NCBI GenBank assembly: GCA_047967505.1
Contig: CM106540.1
Direction: 5' to 3' (one strand)
DNA: 64,000 nucleotides
Source: Dipteris shenzhenensis
Lineage: Eukaryota; Polypodiophyta; Polypodiopsida; Gleicheniales
Under the pieces are notes generated by a model. The model saw only the letters and a list, made by a program, of their open reading frames with translations, made no database searches and was not told the origin of the DNA. Made by a program: the position numbers and the translations under genes. Every line of letters begins with the position of its first letter. Position 1 is the first letter of the stretch. Below are positions 47,189 to 58,669 of the stretch, in pieces.

Positions 47189-47445
47189 TGTTGAGAGTTC
47201 ACGCTCAACATCATGTGATCACGCGTGCATAGCACCATCATGTGATTATATGTGCATAGCACTAACCTTATAGAGTGCTATAAAGGAAAGGGTTAGATCC
47301 CCTAACCCTATTCCTAAATGGGTTTGTATATATTCTATTTTTCCAACTAAATCTAGTGTACAGTTAGTCATTTGTGGTCTGCTCTCTAGTTGTGCCCTCT
47401 CTACTCATCTCCACTCTTCTTCTCTCACCTCTTCATATTTTGTCA
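47189..47445 (+). repeat. 3' LTR of copia B
   Basis: 257 bp, same ends and length as the 5' LTR. TATAAA is at 47,279-47,284. The CCCTAA stretch is partly decayed to CCCTATTCCTAAA. Confidence 0.95.
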
Positions 47446-47450
47446 TGATG
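47446..47450. repeat. Right target-site duplication of copia B
   Basis: TGATG, identical to 39,925-39,929. Confidence 0.95.
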
Positions 47451-47589
47451 CATAAGACTTGCTACAGGTCCTTCTCTGATTTGTAATGCCATGAATAATA
47501 TATGTGTCAATAACTCATTTGTTGTTTCATATTCTCTCTCCTCTCTTGAAATAGCTTTTCATGTTCTACTAGTATCTTAGTTGCACCCA

Positions 47590-47594
47590 ATTTC
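47590..47594. repeat. Left target-site duplication of copia C
   Basis: ATTTC, repeated exactly at 52,905-52,909. Confidence 0.95.
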
Positions 47595-48319
47595 TATTAG
47601 ATATCAATGCTCCACTTCTCGTGTAACTATGTGGGAACTAGCTAACTCTACTTGTAAGCCCCCCATATGAGGAGAAGGCATTTGAGTAGCTCGGTTATCC
47701 GGTAGGACCTAGTTTGGACACCAGATGGGGGCCATGTGTGGCCTGATGGCTGGATGGCTTCAGATAGAGTTGGCACACTGCCAACTAGGCTACATGCAAG
47801 TGCAAGAAGGTATCCCTTGATTGACCGCACTGAGGGTAGACGGAGCATTTCTCGAGGCAGCCCACTCTCGAGTTGCGGGGCCCGTTTGGAGCCTCAGATG
47901 ATCCCGGATGGCTCTGGGCCGAACACCGTAGGTTAGTTGCTATGTTTTGCACACACCGGTTCTATCGTATGGTCGGTGGCCTATTTTGGGACCGCCGACT
48001 ATTTTGGGCGGACTGGGTCAGTCACCCAATTGAGCCTAACTGACTACGACTGGTGGCTATATAAGAGCAAGCCCGTGAAGCCCATTTCATCACTGGCTAC
48101 AGCAACCCTGATTCCTTAGCATCCAGCCTCCATCTTCTACTGTTTCCAACACACCATCGAAGCTTCTTTCACAGGAGCACACAGTTGGGAGGCAGCGCCA
48201 TCTATTGTATCAGTTCTATAGTAATCAAATTTTTGATTCTCCATACTATCTTGTTTTCTCTCTTGCATACGAGATCCTGTTATATCTGTTGAGCACAGAC
48301 GTTGTATTATTTTCTTACA
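47595..48319 (+). repeat. 5' LTR of copia C
   Basis: 725 bp. The start TG has mutated to TA (TATTAGATATC versus TGTTAAATATC in the other LTR) and the end is TTACA. A TATATAA promoter box lies at 48,058-48,064. Confidence 0.95.
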
Positions 48320-48339
48320 TGGTATCAAAGCCTAGACTC
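48320..48339 (+). promoter_or_regulatory. Primer-binding site of copia C
   Basis: TGGTATCAAAGCC directly after the LTR, one mismatch from the standard TGGTATCAGAGCC for initiator-Met tRNA. Confidence 0.93.
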
Positions 48340-48390
48340 TAGCAAGAAGATTTGGTTGTGTGTTTCTGTTTGTGAGCAGATTTGTGAGAG

Positions 48391-51300
48391 ATGGCCCAGC
48401 CTGCAAGACTGCGAATCCCACTGTTTAGCGAAAGCGAAAAGTTAGATGGCTCTAACTATCCTCTCTGGAAGTTCAAGATGAAGACCATCCTAAGCGCATA
48501 TTGGGACACTGCGACTAGGGTGGACGTGAGGCTAGTTCCGAGACCGGATCTAGCCAATGCAGGACAATAGATAGTACCAACTGCGAATGATCTATTGTCT
48601 GCAGTGTTAGTGATTCCGTCATGGCATTAATTCAACATGTCACCACAGCGGAGGAGGCATGGACGGTCTTGAAAAATTAGTACGAGACCATGAATCAGAC
48701 GCGGATTTAAAATCTAGAGACTCAACTCGCGAATGAGAAGTTGTCTGAGTTTGAAGCGGCAGAGAAGTTCATCACCAGGGTGAAGAATCTACGCGATCAG
48801 ATGACTACGATTGGCATCACCATCACTAGCGAGAATCTAGCATGAAGGTGCATATCTATGGTAACCCATCTTCTTCTTATGATAAAAAGAGAAAGAAGAA
48901 GATCAAGTGCTTCTATTGCAACAAGGTAGGGCACAAGCAGAATGAGTGCCACAAGAAGATTGTAGATGAGAAGAACGGAGTAAAGAAAGAGTCTAGCAAT
49001 AGCGCGCAGGCAGTACCAATAGAGTTGTTCACATCGCAATTGAGGAGATTTGCATGGAGGCAGTTCATGTACCTGTAGATGAACTGTGGATCATTGACAG
49101 TGGTGCATCGTGCCACATGACCAGTCGGAAGGATTGGTATACCTCTCTACAGCCGGTAGGGAATGACATCATGGTAGCAGTCGGCAATGATGCAAAATGT
49201 CCAGCGAAAGGAAAAGGTATGATTTCTCTCAAGTCAGATGGAGTTGTAAAATAGTTGTCTGATGTTCTTTATGTGCCAAATATCAAGAGGAACTTCTTGT
49301 CCATTTCTACGATCATGGATTGGGACCTCAAAGTTCAATTCAATAAGAATGGTACACAGATCCTGGATCTTCAAGGACAGGTCATTGGTAAAGGTACACG
49401 GTGCAACAACATTTACGAACTCTCAGCTTTCAGTGCTCAAGTGGATGTGAAGAACACTAAGCTGTGGCATGAGAGGTTTGGTCATCTAAACCTTAGTTCT
49501 TTGAAGGAGATGCATAAAAGTGGAATGATTGTAGACCTACCAAAAATTTCAGATCTGCCCGATGTATGTGAAGCTTGCATGATGGGCAAGTAGCATCAGC
49601 AGCCCTTTCCTAAAGAGGCCAGCAGGGCAAAGGCTCCTCTAGAGCTCATTTACACAGACCTCTGCGGAAAGATGGAGAGGGAAGCTTTAGGTGGTTCCTT
49701 CTACTTCATGACGCTGATTGATGACTACAGTAGAAGGATATGGATATACTTCCTAAAGACGAAAGATGAGGCTTTCAGTAGGTTCAAGGAATGGCATTTA
49801 ATGGTCAAGAAAGAATCGGGAAGGAAGGTGAAGAAGCTGTGATCAGATAGAGGTGGAGAGTTCACATTGATTGAATTCAAAAGTTACTACAAAAGTCACG
49901 AAATCAAGAGGTAGAAACCCCCGCCACATACATCACAACGAAATGGAGTAGCAGAACGCAAGATGCGTGTCATCTATGAAATGGGCCGGAGTATGATGAA
50001 AGGGAAAGATTTGCCAAAGACTTTCTGGGCTGAAGCATGTAACACTGAAGTTTACATTCTCAATTGTAGCTACACAAAGGCTGTGAATGGGATGACTCCA
50101 CTGCAGGCCTTTTCTGGTAAGAAACCTTTAGCTGCACATTTTAGAGTTTTTGGATGTGATTGTTTTGTGCATGTCCCTGATGCTACCAGGACCAAATGGG
50201 AACCAAAGAGCCAGAAGTGTATTTTCTTGGGCTACAGTGAAGAGGCGAAGGGTTACTGTCTCTATAACCCTGTTACCAAGAAGGTAATTGTAAGTCGCAA
50301 TGTGGTCTTCTCAGAATAGCTGCATCAATTGGAGGAGGATGCTTCCTTCCCAGACAACTAGGACCAGGATATCCATCCTGTACCGCCACCAACAGTAGAC
50401 CGAACTCCCCCAATGGTGCTTGGGAGGATTCAAGACAAAGAAGATGAAGAAGAGCCTGTAGAACCACAACGGCAACGGCCATTCCCGAAGTGGGTAAAGC
50501 AGCTTTTGGGTAGCAGAGAACCTCTAACCATTGAGGAGGAACCATCCGAACACCACCGGTCCAAGAGATTAGAGGAGCAAAGAAGGGTGCAAGAACACTT
50601 GGTCACAACTATGGTTTGATGACAGAAGTGATCCGTGCTGATGAACCCATGTCTTGAAGAGGCACAGGGCGATGATAGGTGGATGGAGACTATGCAATCG
50701 GAGTATGGCTCCATAATGAAGAACAACACTTGGGACCTTGTGGATCGACCACCAAAATGCAAGGTAATCGGAACCAAGTGGGTGTACAAAACCAAGTACA
50801 AGTCCGACGGCACGTTGGATAACAGCTCATGGCAAAAGGATTTGCACAGGTACATGGTTTTGATTATTAAGATACTTTTGCTCCCATAGCTCGACTAACC
50901 ACAATTTGCAGTGTTTTGGCTTTAGCCTGCCCAGGGAAGTTGGCCCATGTTTCAGATGGATGTGAAATACGCCTTTCTGAATGAAGATCTCAAGGAGGAG
51001 GTATACGTGGAACAACCACCAGGTTTTGAGATCCCTGGTTCAGAAGGTAAAGTTTGCAAATTGAAGAAGGCACTTTATGGACTAAAACAGGCCCCACGAG
51101 CATGGTACCAATGAATTGATGCCTACTTTCTGCAAAACGGGTTCAGGAGGAGCCCATTTGATGCAAATTTGTATATCTTTAGAGAAGGAGGCAGGTGTAC
51201 GATCGTGGTCCTTTATGTGGATGACCTTGTCATAATAGGGAACCATGAAGAGAAGATTTCACAGATGAAGCATTTGCTAGGAAGAGAGTTTGAAATGATG

Positions 51301-52140
51301 CATTTTTGTTTGGGGATTTAAGTTTGGCAGGAGCCGAAATAGATCTTCATTTTAGAGCTGAAGTATGCTGGAGAGATACTAAAGGCATTTGGCATGGCTG
51401 AGTGCAAGACTATTGGTACCCCTATGGAGGTTGATGCGAAGCTCTCAAATGAGGATTCATCACCACTGGTGGACAAAGCAAAGTACAGAAGGCTTGTGGG
51501 CAGCTTGATCTACCTGTGCAACACACGGTTGGACATCAGCTTTGTGACTGGTGTACTAAGTAGGTTTTCCAATAAGCCCCAGGAGAACCATCGGAGGGCA
51601 GAGATGCAGGTGCTGAAATACATCAAAGGCACACTTGATTATGGCATCACTTATACCAAGGGCAACATCTTGACCAGATTCTGTGACTTGGATTGGGCAG
51701 GAGACGTGGACAGCAGGAGATCAGTGACAAGGTATTGTTTCTCACTTAGATCTGGAGTTGTGTCATGGGTCAGCAAGAAGCAACCCACAGTTGCTCTTTC
51801 TTCTACCGAGGCCGAGTACAAATCTACATGGTTTGCTTCTTGTGAGGCAGTGTGGTTGAGGAGGATTTTGGGGGACATGGGTGTAGTGCAGAACAAGCCT
51901 ACGCAGTTATCATGTGACAATCAGAGTTGCATGGCGATTGCAAAGAACCCAATGTTCCACACTCGCAAAAAACACATTGAGATTCAATATCACTTTGTAC
52001 ATGAGCTCATCATGGATGGAGAGGTCGACTTGGTGTACTGTCCGACTATAGAGAATGCTATGGACATCTTCACAAAGGCTCTTGGAAGAGACTTGCTGGA
52101 GAGGCATCTTCATCGACTTGGCATTGGGTTGAAAAAGTAA
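48391..52140 (+). pseudogene. Copia C gag-pol, catalytic residues mostly preserved
   Basis: Starts MAQPARLRIPLFSESEKLDG at 48,391. The zinc knuckle CFYCNKVGHKQNEC is at 48,908-48,949, and protease IDSGASCHM near 49,095. The integrase zinc region is LWHERFGHLN…CEACMMGK, with the D, D, E of YTDLCG, SDRGGEF and AERKM. RT has [10 protein letters not shown] near 50,955 and LYVDDLVIIGN near 51,215. RNase H has CDLDWAGD, STEAEY and CDNQSCMA, all catalytic acids present. The last 248 codons (51,394-52,140) are fully open. Stops (for example after SDGVVK, MMGK, VVFSE) and frame changes in gag and around 50,600-50,900 inactivate it. Confidence 0.95.
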
Positions 52141-52157
52141 GTTCACTTGCAGGTGGA

Positions 52158-52170
52158 CATTGAGGGGGGG
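52158..52170 (+). promoter_or_regulatory. Polypurine tract of copia C
   Basis: CATTGAGGGGGGG directly before the TGTTAAATAT start of the 3' LTR. Confidence 0.9.
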
Positions 52171-52904
52171 TGTTAAATATCAATGCTCCACTCTCATGTA
52201 ACTACGCGGGAACTAGCTAACTCTACTTGTAAACCCCCCATATGAGGAGAAGGAATTTGAGTAGCTTGGTTATCCGGTAGGACCTGATTTGGACACTAGA
52301 TGGGGGCCATGTGTGGCATGATGGTTGGATAGCTTCAGATAGAGTTGGCACACTGCCAACTAGGCTACATGCAAGTGCGGGAAGGCATCCCTTGACTGAC
52401 CGCATTGAGGGTAGATAGAGCATTTCCCGGGGTAGCCACTCTCGAGTTGTGGGGCCCGTTTGGAGCCTCAGATGATCTTGGATGGCTCTGGGCCGAATGG
52501 AGACTGTAGGTTAGTTGCTCTGTTTTTTTGCACACCGGTTCTATTGTATGGTCGGTGGCCTGTTTCGAGATTGACCCCCAGTCGAATGTTTTGGGCGGAG
52601 TGGGTCGGTCACCCAATTGAGCCTAACCGACTACGACTGGTGGCTATATAGAAGCAAGCCTGTGAAGCCCATTTCATCATTGGCTACAGCAACCCTAATT
52701 CCTTAGCATCTAGCCTCCGTCTTCTACATTTTCTAGCATGCCATCGAAGCTTCTTCCACAGGAGCGCACGGTTGGGAGGCAGCGCCATCTATTGTATCAG
52801 TTCTACAGTAATCAAATTTTTGATTCTCCATACTATCTTGTTTTCTCTCTTGCGTACGAGATCCTATTATTTATTGAGCACAGATGTTGTATTATTTTCT
52901 TACA
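52171..52904 (+). repeat. 3' LTR of copia C
   Basis: 734 bp, TGTTAAATAT…TTCTTACA, homologous along its whole length to 47,595-48,319. Confidence 0.96.
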
Positions 52905-52909
52905 ATTTC
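52905..52909. repeat. Right target-site duplication of copia C
   Basis: ATTTC, identical to 47,590-47,594. Confidence 0.95.
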
Positions 52910-53590
52910 AACTTGATTGCACTGCAAAGGCTACACTTTGAGAATGTGCTTGTCTGAGAAACCGAGACATGCTTGAAGTCCATGTTCCAAATTCTATTGA
53001 AGATTGATTTTGAAACCTCCTTGTACCCTAGAGTTTTCATGGTCAAATTGATCTCATGCATTATGTCCAGTTGTTTGTACGTATCGAGAATAACGAGTTA
53101 TGTCTCTCTCTTGCCATCAATTGTTGTTCGAGAGTTATGGGGCATCCTTTCAGCATTGTTATTTACAAAGTCATGTAACAAAGCTCTTGCCATCTCCACG
53201 TGATCCCATCCTCTTCTAATGATGCCTTTGTTTCCATGCATGGAATTTTGGCATCCAACATTATGTTGTTCCTTGTACCTGTAGTATGAAGTTTTAGAAA
53301 TTGCATGCAATTCATACCATGCCCTGCAACATATTTCCCTGCTATCAAAGCTAAACAAGTGTGACACACCACCTTTTGAATCAATCCACACAACATTAGT
53401 GCAACTATTAAAGATATAGGTCATTCAATTCTCCAAGTTCATGCTCCAAAACTCCACTCTCATTTGCAAAACCAAACCACGATCCGCAATCTAGCAACAC
53501 TGCAACTTGCAACAATCTATAAGTGCCACTTGTTGAACATCTTCATACATACACCTCTTCTTCAAATTGCATTCAATCTCGTCTTTGGGC
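52905..53590 (-). pseudogene. DUF7869-type gene, 5' segment (upstream of the copia C insertion)
   Basis: From about 53,590 the minus strand reads ECNLKKRCMYEDVQQVALID and CCKLQCC. After a TGA near 53,425 come MTYIFNSCTNVVWIDSKGG, HAISKTSYYRYKEQHNVGCQ, HGNKGIIRRG, MPHNSRTTIDGK, then IFNRIWNMDFKHVSVSQTST and FSKCSLCSAIK up to the copia C junction. The order Cys cluster, GIS/AIS-x-YYRYK, MPxxxRT, FSKCxxC, HDKMDQ, LQLDN, GHTHEDID is that of DUF7869-type proteins as I know them. Frame changes near 53,200 and 53,100 and single-transition stops make it non-functional. Confidence 0.8.
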
Positions 53591-53650
53591 TTGTGATTGA
53601 CCATGAGATATTTTATTTTTGTGCGAAGTGGTTCAACATTCAAGCAAGTA

Positions 53651-54307
53651 CTACCCATCTTGTGCTTTGGAATTTCCTAACAAATCATCCACGGATGCTT
53701 CATAGACAATGGGTTGTAACAGTGAGCCATCCTCAAATGTGATTTGATCTATAGGCCATGTCTCTAGAACTGGAACATAAATTTTAACCTTGTCACTACT
53801 CAAACTCTTTGAGTGTGGTATGATATCTTCCACTATCATTCCTATATGATTTTCACCCAACTCTTGGAAGTTTACAACCTCATAAGGTTGTACTAGAAAC
53901 ACCACCCTTGTTTTAGGTGTTTGTGTCTTATCCCTTGCCCACAAAAGAAATTTTTGCTCTCTCCATGTCTCCCGTAAATCGTATCCATCTGATCTACTAA
54001 ATTGTATACTGATATTTTGTGCATCCACCTCATCCTCCTCTGCAGTTCTATCTTTATCATAGATATTTAAGTCTTTCTTTTCCCACCTAATCATGCTTCC
54101 CACTACATCTCCAAGTTTGCATGTATCCATTGTTGGAAATGGAAGTTCAAAGTCCGCATTAAAACAAACATCAACTGACATAGATACACATGAAGAACCA
54201 ATTTGCACACCTTGACACAAGCCACATGCATCATTGTTGACTACTATACTGCGTGCAACAACAGTGCCACTAATCCTAAGCTCCACCATATCACCATTGT
54301 TGAGCAC
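53651..54307 (-). pseudogene. DUF8039-like domain frame upstream of the DUF7869-type gene
   Basis: A 218-codon minus frame: NNGDMVELRISGTVVARSIV, QIGSSCVSMSVDVC, LPFPTMDTCKLGDVVGSMIR, then an acidic linker and RVVFLVQPYEVVNFQELGEN. The G-x-VVA, LG…SxxV and LGDVxGSxIRW pattern is shared with the gene at 28,542-29,740, and I attribute it (from memory, unchecked) to DUF8039, a domain of plant transposon proteins. It ends 60 bp before the first readable part of the DUF7869-type gene on the same strand, so it could be the N-terminal part of the same protein or an upstream exon. Confidence 0.5.
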
Positions 54308-54419
54308 ATTGCCTACAAAATGTTCATGTGTCCAAAATCATTCTTTTATATAATTAAACTGTGTGTGAGTGTGTGCGTTTTCTATTGACGAAGAACAAAA
54401 GTATAACAAATCGATCTTT

Positions 54420-55965
54420 ATCTTTCATCCTTGATGGAGGATGAAAGTTCAAGATCGAATTTAAAATCGATATTTATCTTTCATGCGATGTGGATTTCAA
54501 AATTCCTAGATCGATTCAAAACAGATCTTGTGCTCTCTTGCCTGATGTAGGTTGAAAGTTTAAGATTGGTTTCAAACACGATCACGATCTCTCATGCATG
54601 GTGGATGATAAAGTTTAAGATCGATTTTAAAACCGAGCTTCATCTCTCATGTCCGATGGAGGATAAAACTAATGTTGCTATCTTATACCTCATGGAGGAT
54701 AAAAGTTGAACAATAGTTTTAAAATTGATTTCAGTCCCTTATGTCTAATGAAGGATAAAATTTATAGAACGGTTTTAAAACTGATCTTAGTCCCTGATGC
54801 CCAATGGAGGATGAGAGTTTGAGATCACAGTATCAAAATCAATCCTGGCCTCTCCTATCCTATATGGAGGATGAGAGGCCAAGATCAGTTCTAAAGTTGA
54901 AGATTAGATTTGAAACTGAGCTTGTTCTCAAGTGCCTGATGGTGGATGAAAGTTTAAAACCAATCTCAATCTTCATCTCTCATATTCAACAGAGGACACA
55001 AGTTTGAGATCGGTTTTAAAACCGATCTCGGCCTCCATCATATCGCTTAGAGGATGAAGCCAACTTCCGTTTCAAAACCTCTCATCATGGAAAAGTTTAA
55101 GTTAATTTTTAAGACTGAGTTTTAACCTCATGCGTGGAGGATAAAAGTTCAAGATCGATTATGAAAGCGATCATGATCTCTCATGTTGGAAGAATGTTGA
55201 AAGGTTGAGATCATGGCAACCATCATGTCCTATGGAGGATGAAACCAAGATCGGAATATGTGTCTCTCATCAAGGGAAGGAGGTTTATAAAACCGACTTG
55301 GACTCTCATGTGTGATGGACGATAAAAGTTGAAGGACCGTTTTGAAACCAATCTTGATCATTTCCTATGGGAAATGAAGCGAAGGTCGGTTTTAAGACCG
55401 ATCTCTGTCTCTCATCAAGGGAAGGTTTAAGATCTATTTTGAAACCAAATCTTGGACTCTCTCACATGGTAGAGGATAAAAGTTCAAGATCGATTTTGAT
55501 CTCTCATGTTGGAAGAAGGATAAGCTTGAGATCATGCCTCCATAATATTGTGGAGGAGGAAACGAAGATTGGATTTAAAATCGATCTTTGTATCTCATCA
55601 TAGGATGGTTTAAGATCGCTTTTAAAACTGATCTTGGACTCTCATGCATGGTGGAGGATAAGTTCAAGATTGGTTTTGAAACCACTGATCTAGATCTCTC
55701 ATGTCTGAAGAAGGAGGATGAAAGCTCTATACCGGTTTTGAAACCGATCATGCACTCCATCATGTCCTCTGGAGGATGAAATGGCTTTCAAACCAATTTT
55801 TGTCTATCATCATGAGAAAGTTAAAGATCAGAGACCTTCATCCCTCATGCCTGATGGAGGATGAGATCTAAGGATCAGTTTTAAAATCGATCATGGCCTA
55901 TACCATGTCCTGTAGAGGATGAAGTCGAGATAGGTTTTAAAACCGATCATGGTCTCTTTTCAGGG
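54420..55965. repeat. ~50-60 bp degenerate minisatellite with palindromic core
   Basis: Roughly 27 diverged tandem units of the form GATGGAGGATGAAAGTT…AAGATCGGTTTTAAAACCGATC…TCTCATGCC. Spacing of GGAGGAT anchors is about 50-60 bp (for example 54,433, 54,546, 54,598, 54,652, 54,700, 54,745, 54,800). The core is an inverted repeat, perfect over 24 bp at 55,006-55,029. Short open frames here are repeat artefacts. Confidence 0.9.
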
Positions 55966-56740
55966 ATGAAAGACTTTATTTATTTCTTTATTTAGTATTT
56001 TATTACGAAAGCTAAAGCATATTATCAGTTTAATGCTAGGTATATAGAATACTAAAATTTTAATAATAGATTCAAGAAGTTCATCATACTTTAATATATT
56101 AGTAGTGAAATATATATTAAATTGTATTTATTTAAAGATATTTTAGTAATAGACTTTAGAAGATTTATACATTATAAATCTATTTATTTAATATTTTATT
56201 TTAGACTACATGATACAAAAAAAGTAATAAAATATTAAAATATGTTCAACATATATCTCCATATTATCATTATTTTTTAAATTAAAAACTACAATACTAA
56301 AATTTTTTAATAAACTTATTCGTTTAAATATTTGTTATTAATAATTTAATATATTAGTTAACTATATGTCAAAATATATTATTCTAAACGATATTGTAGT
56401 AGATTTTAGAAGAGTTCACTCTAGAAATCTATATAACTCATATTTTATTTAAAGTACTTACTAAAAATGTAATAACATATTTTATTATACTAAAAAATGT
56501 TTGAAATATATCTCCACATAATCATATATTTCCATAATTAAAATATACTCAATATGATTTAATAAATAAAATATTTATAGAATATTAATACATATTTCAA
56601 ATATATTCTATATTTATATACTTACACAATAAAATATTTGCTATTTATTTATATTTTAATATATTAGTAAACTATATATTAAAATATATTTTATTTGATT
56701 TTATATTTTAATTTATATAAAATAACCTAGCGTTACTAAC
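55966..56740. repeat. Strongly AT-rich degenerate repeat
   Basis: Over 80% A/T by eye, with recurring TATTTAATATTTTA, TATATTAGTAAACTATATATTAAAATAT and AATAGATTTTAGAAGA phrases, suggesting an old tandem repeat. No gene. It borders the minisatellite directly. Confidence 0.65.
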
Positions 56741-56920
56741 CTTAACGTTATAAATTAACTTGAAGGTTTAGAACTAACCTAAACTAATGTTACTATAACC
56801 TAAAACGTTACTAACCTAAACGTTTAGAGCTAACGTTAAAACATTAACTGAATGTTTAGACTAACCTAACGTTTGGAAACCTAACATACTAACCTAATTG
56901 CAAAACCTAAAGAGCGTACT
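56741..56920. repeat. ACTAACCTAA/CGTTA simple-sequence block
   Basis: A run of irregular repeats of CTAACCTAA(A)CGTT and AACGTTA. No coding content. Confidence 0.75.
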
Positions 56921-57289
56921 TACCTCTCGTGCCCTATGCGTCGCCCTCAACTACAACACTGCCCTCGCCATCACCCCGCATCACCATCCAAGCCTCACGA
57001 TCACCATCGCCTTGCACTGCCTCATGGTCACCATCTCCCTTGCCCTCATGATCACTATTGATGCCCTCATGATCACCATCAATGGGATTGACTACCTTAG
57101 TGCTCGCACTGTCTCCCTTGACAGGAATGGAATTTTGGTCCTCAAGTCCAATAAGCCTTCTGATCAACACAAAAGCATATAGATTCTTAAGAGAACATGG
57201 ATTGTGCTTTGAAATGGATGTATTCAATTCTTGGATAGATTGTTTGAGCACTTTCATGTTGGCATATGATTAACTAAGTTAATGTGAAG

Positions 57290-58435
57290 AATGTGAATTA
57301 CATGGTTCATTTGATGGAGAAGGTTGCACAGAAACAATTTCCATTCTACAAAATTATGGGGCAAGAGCAATGCTACAAACCACTTATAGAGATGTCATAT
57401 AGACCAGATAAGGCAGGTGTTCAATGCATTTTTAAGCCCTTGGTTGCCATTTGGGAAAACGATAAAGAGTTGAACCCTACTAGTACCTTGCTTATTGATG
57501 ATTGTCTGTTTAAGGGGTGTGTAGACCTAGGAGAAAATGGTATATATCCAAATACTTTTACATAGGTGATACTGATGATATATTAAATATTGAACTTCTC
57601 CCTTATCTGCTTCGATTGAGAGATGTGTCCGATATAAGAAATATTATCAAGCTTGACCGTTATGGCAATGAACCAATACATACCAATCATCATCACTTTA
57701 TGTATTTCAAAGAATTGACTTTGGAGTGGGAGGAGTTCACTACAAAGTACATAAAACACTATTTGGAGGAATCTTCTCCAAGCCAAAAGATTAGTTCTAC
57801 TAGCTCAAGTCATTTTGAGATCGTCAAAGATAGTAATCAAAGTGGAGGTGCTTCTGACTGAGATAAGGAAAAATCATCAAAAGCCCAAAAGAAAGAGTTT
57901 GAAACAGGCCCAGCTACTTTGGATTCTTCTAAACTTGACCTCTTGAAGAGGATAAAGTAGCCAAATTCTTTGAGCAATATGCAAGCTTGTTTATATGCCC
58001 TGAAATTGGGTTACGATCAGCAGTCATATATCACTGGAACTTCTGCCAAAGGGTACATAACAAGACTACAAGCTTCACTTGGATTAAACATGCAATAAAG
58101 CTTTGAGAATGGTAATTACTCAAATTAATTTCTTTTTTGTGATGCATCATTTTTTTATTTCCTTTACTTCTCTTTATTTGTGTGTAACTATTCAATAACT
58201 CATCATTCTTCTTTCTTTTATGCAGAGGGTTTGATGGCTTGTCGGAAGAAGTGAAGAATAAAATAATTCTTCACTTTAATTCTAAGTTGAATGGCTTGTG
58301 GGATCAAGATCTACCGAGATCAATTGCTTCTGCATTCAAGCTCAATGGTGTTCAATTTGAAATGAAGACAGGCCTCCTCAAAGCTCCAAATGTTACACCA
58401 AAAGAGGATGCACAATACAAGACCACATCATGGCT
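57290..58435 (+). pseudogene. FCP1-type HAD phosphatase domain, C-terminal half, broken
   Basis: Plus-strand reading: NVNYMVHLMEKVAQKQFPFY, then QCYKPL, FKPLVAIWE and LNPTSTLLIDDCLFKGCVDL, matching the second half of FCP1/NIF domains (…KPL.K.L..IW… TxLIDDSPxKa). The catalytic Ser of LIDDS is Cys here. A one-base frame change near 57,560 joins YPNTFT to GDTDDILNIELLPYLLRLRD. After a Lys-rich linker with two stops, a probable intron (58,111 to about 58,227) leads to FDGLSEEVKNKIILHFNSKL and a tail ending at a copia fragment. The N-terminal DxDxT motif exon was not found upstream; GTGATCATGAGGGC repeats occupy 56,990-57,090 instead. Probably a non-functional or transposon-captured copy. Confidence 0.6.
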
Positions 58436-58669
58436 TCATATGATCTTATTTGCTTCGAGATCCCAGAGACAATAGCCCATCTCTTCACTTTCACTATAAT
58501 CCAGAAAGATGCATTTCCTAGACTTAGGATCTAGGTTCTTCTGAATCTCTTTTGGCACATGTTCATATGCCTCACACCCAAATATATGCAATTGAGAGTA
58601 ATAGGGCTTCTTGCCACTCCATTCCTCTTCGGGAGATCTATTGTATGGGAATGTATTTGAATACATCAA
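58436..58669 (-). mobile_element. Copia integrase fragment, same family as copia A
   Basis: A minus frame of 77 codons: MMYSNTFPYNRSPEEEWSGK, KPYYSQLHIFGCEAYEHVPK, then DPKSRKCIFLDYSESEEMGY. This is the integrase C-terminal region of a copia element and corresponds closely to copia A at about 1,870-2,050. It interrupts the plus-strand sequence following the FCP1-like fragment. Confidence 0.88.

Larger units (their letters stand above)
39930..47445 (+). mobile_element. Copia B: complete but inactive Ty1/copia LTR retrotransposon (7,516 bp)
   Basis: It has two 257-bp LTRs, both TGTTGAG…TTGTCA, a primer site, gag-pol in copia order, a polypurine tract and a perfect 5-bp target duplication. The leader between primer site and gag is about 2.66 kb, far longer than in copia C (71 bp). 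Its LTRs differ at roughly 14 of 257 positions by eye count (about 5%). It sits antisense within a DUF7869-type gene. Confidence 0.97.
47446..47594 (-). pseudogene. DUF7869-type gene, middle segment between copia B and copia C
   Basis: Minus-strand piece of 149 bp whose frame (LGATKILVEHEKLFQERREN…, then SWHYKSEKDL and QVLCI) joins, when one target copy is counted, directly to IHDKMDQ at 39,920 on one side and to SKCSLCSAIK at 52,910 on the other. Two stops (TGA, TAG) are present. This small piece shows the two retrotransposons hit the same gene independently, 149 bp apart. Confidence 0.85.
47595..52904 (+). mobile_element. Copia C: complete but inactive Ty1/copia LTR retrotransposon (5,310 bp)
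   Basis: LTRs of 725 and 734 bp, primer site, short leader, gag-pol in copia order, polypurine tract and perfect 5-bp target duplication. The LTRs differ more than those of copia B (roughly 8% by eye, with small indels), suggesting an older insertion. Same orientation as copia B, antisense to the host gene. Confidence 0.97.

Noticed and set aside
48320-48332. tRNA-like sequence
   Set aside because: It is a 13-bp match to a tRNA 3' end complement at an LTR boundary, i.e. a primer site, not a tRNA gene.
54420-55965. CRISPR-like array of spaced palindromes
   Set aside because: Units are diverged throughout with no constant repeat/variable spacer structure, and the sequence is plant nuclear DNA.
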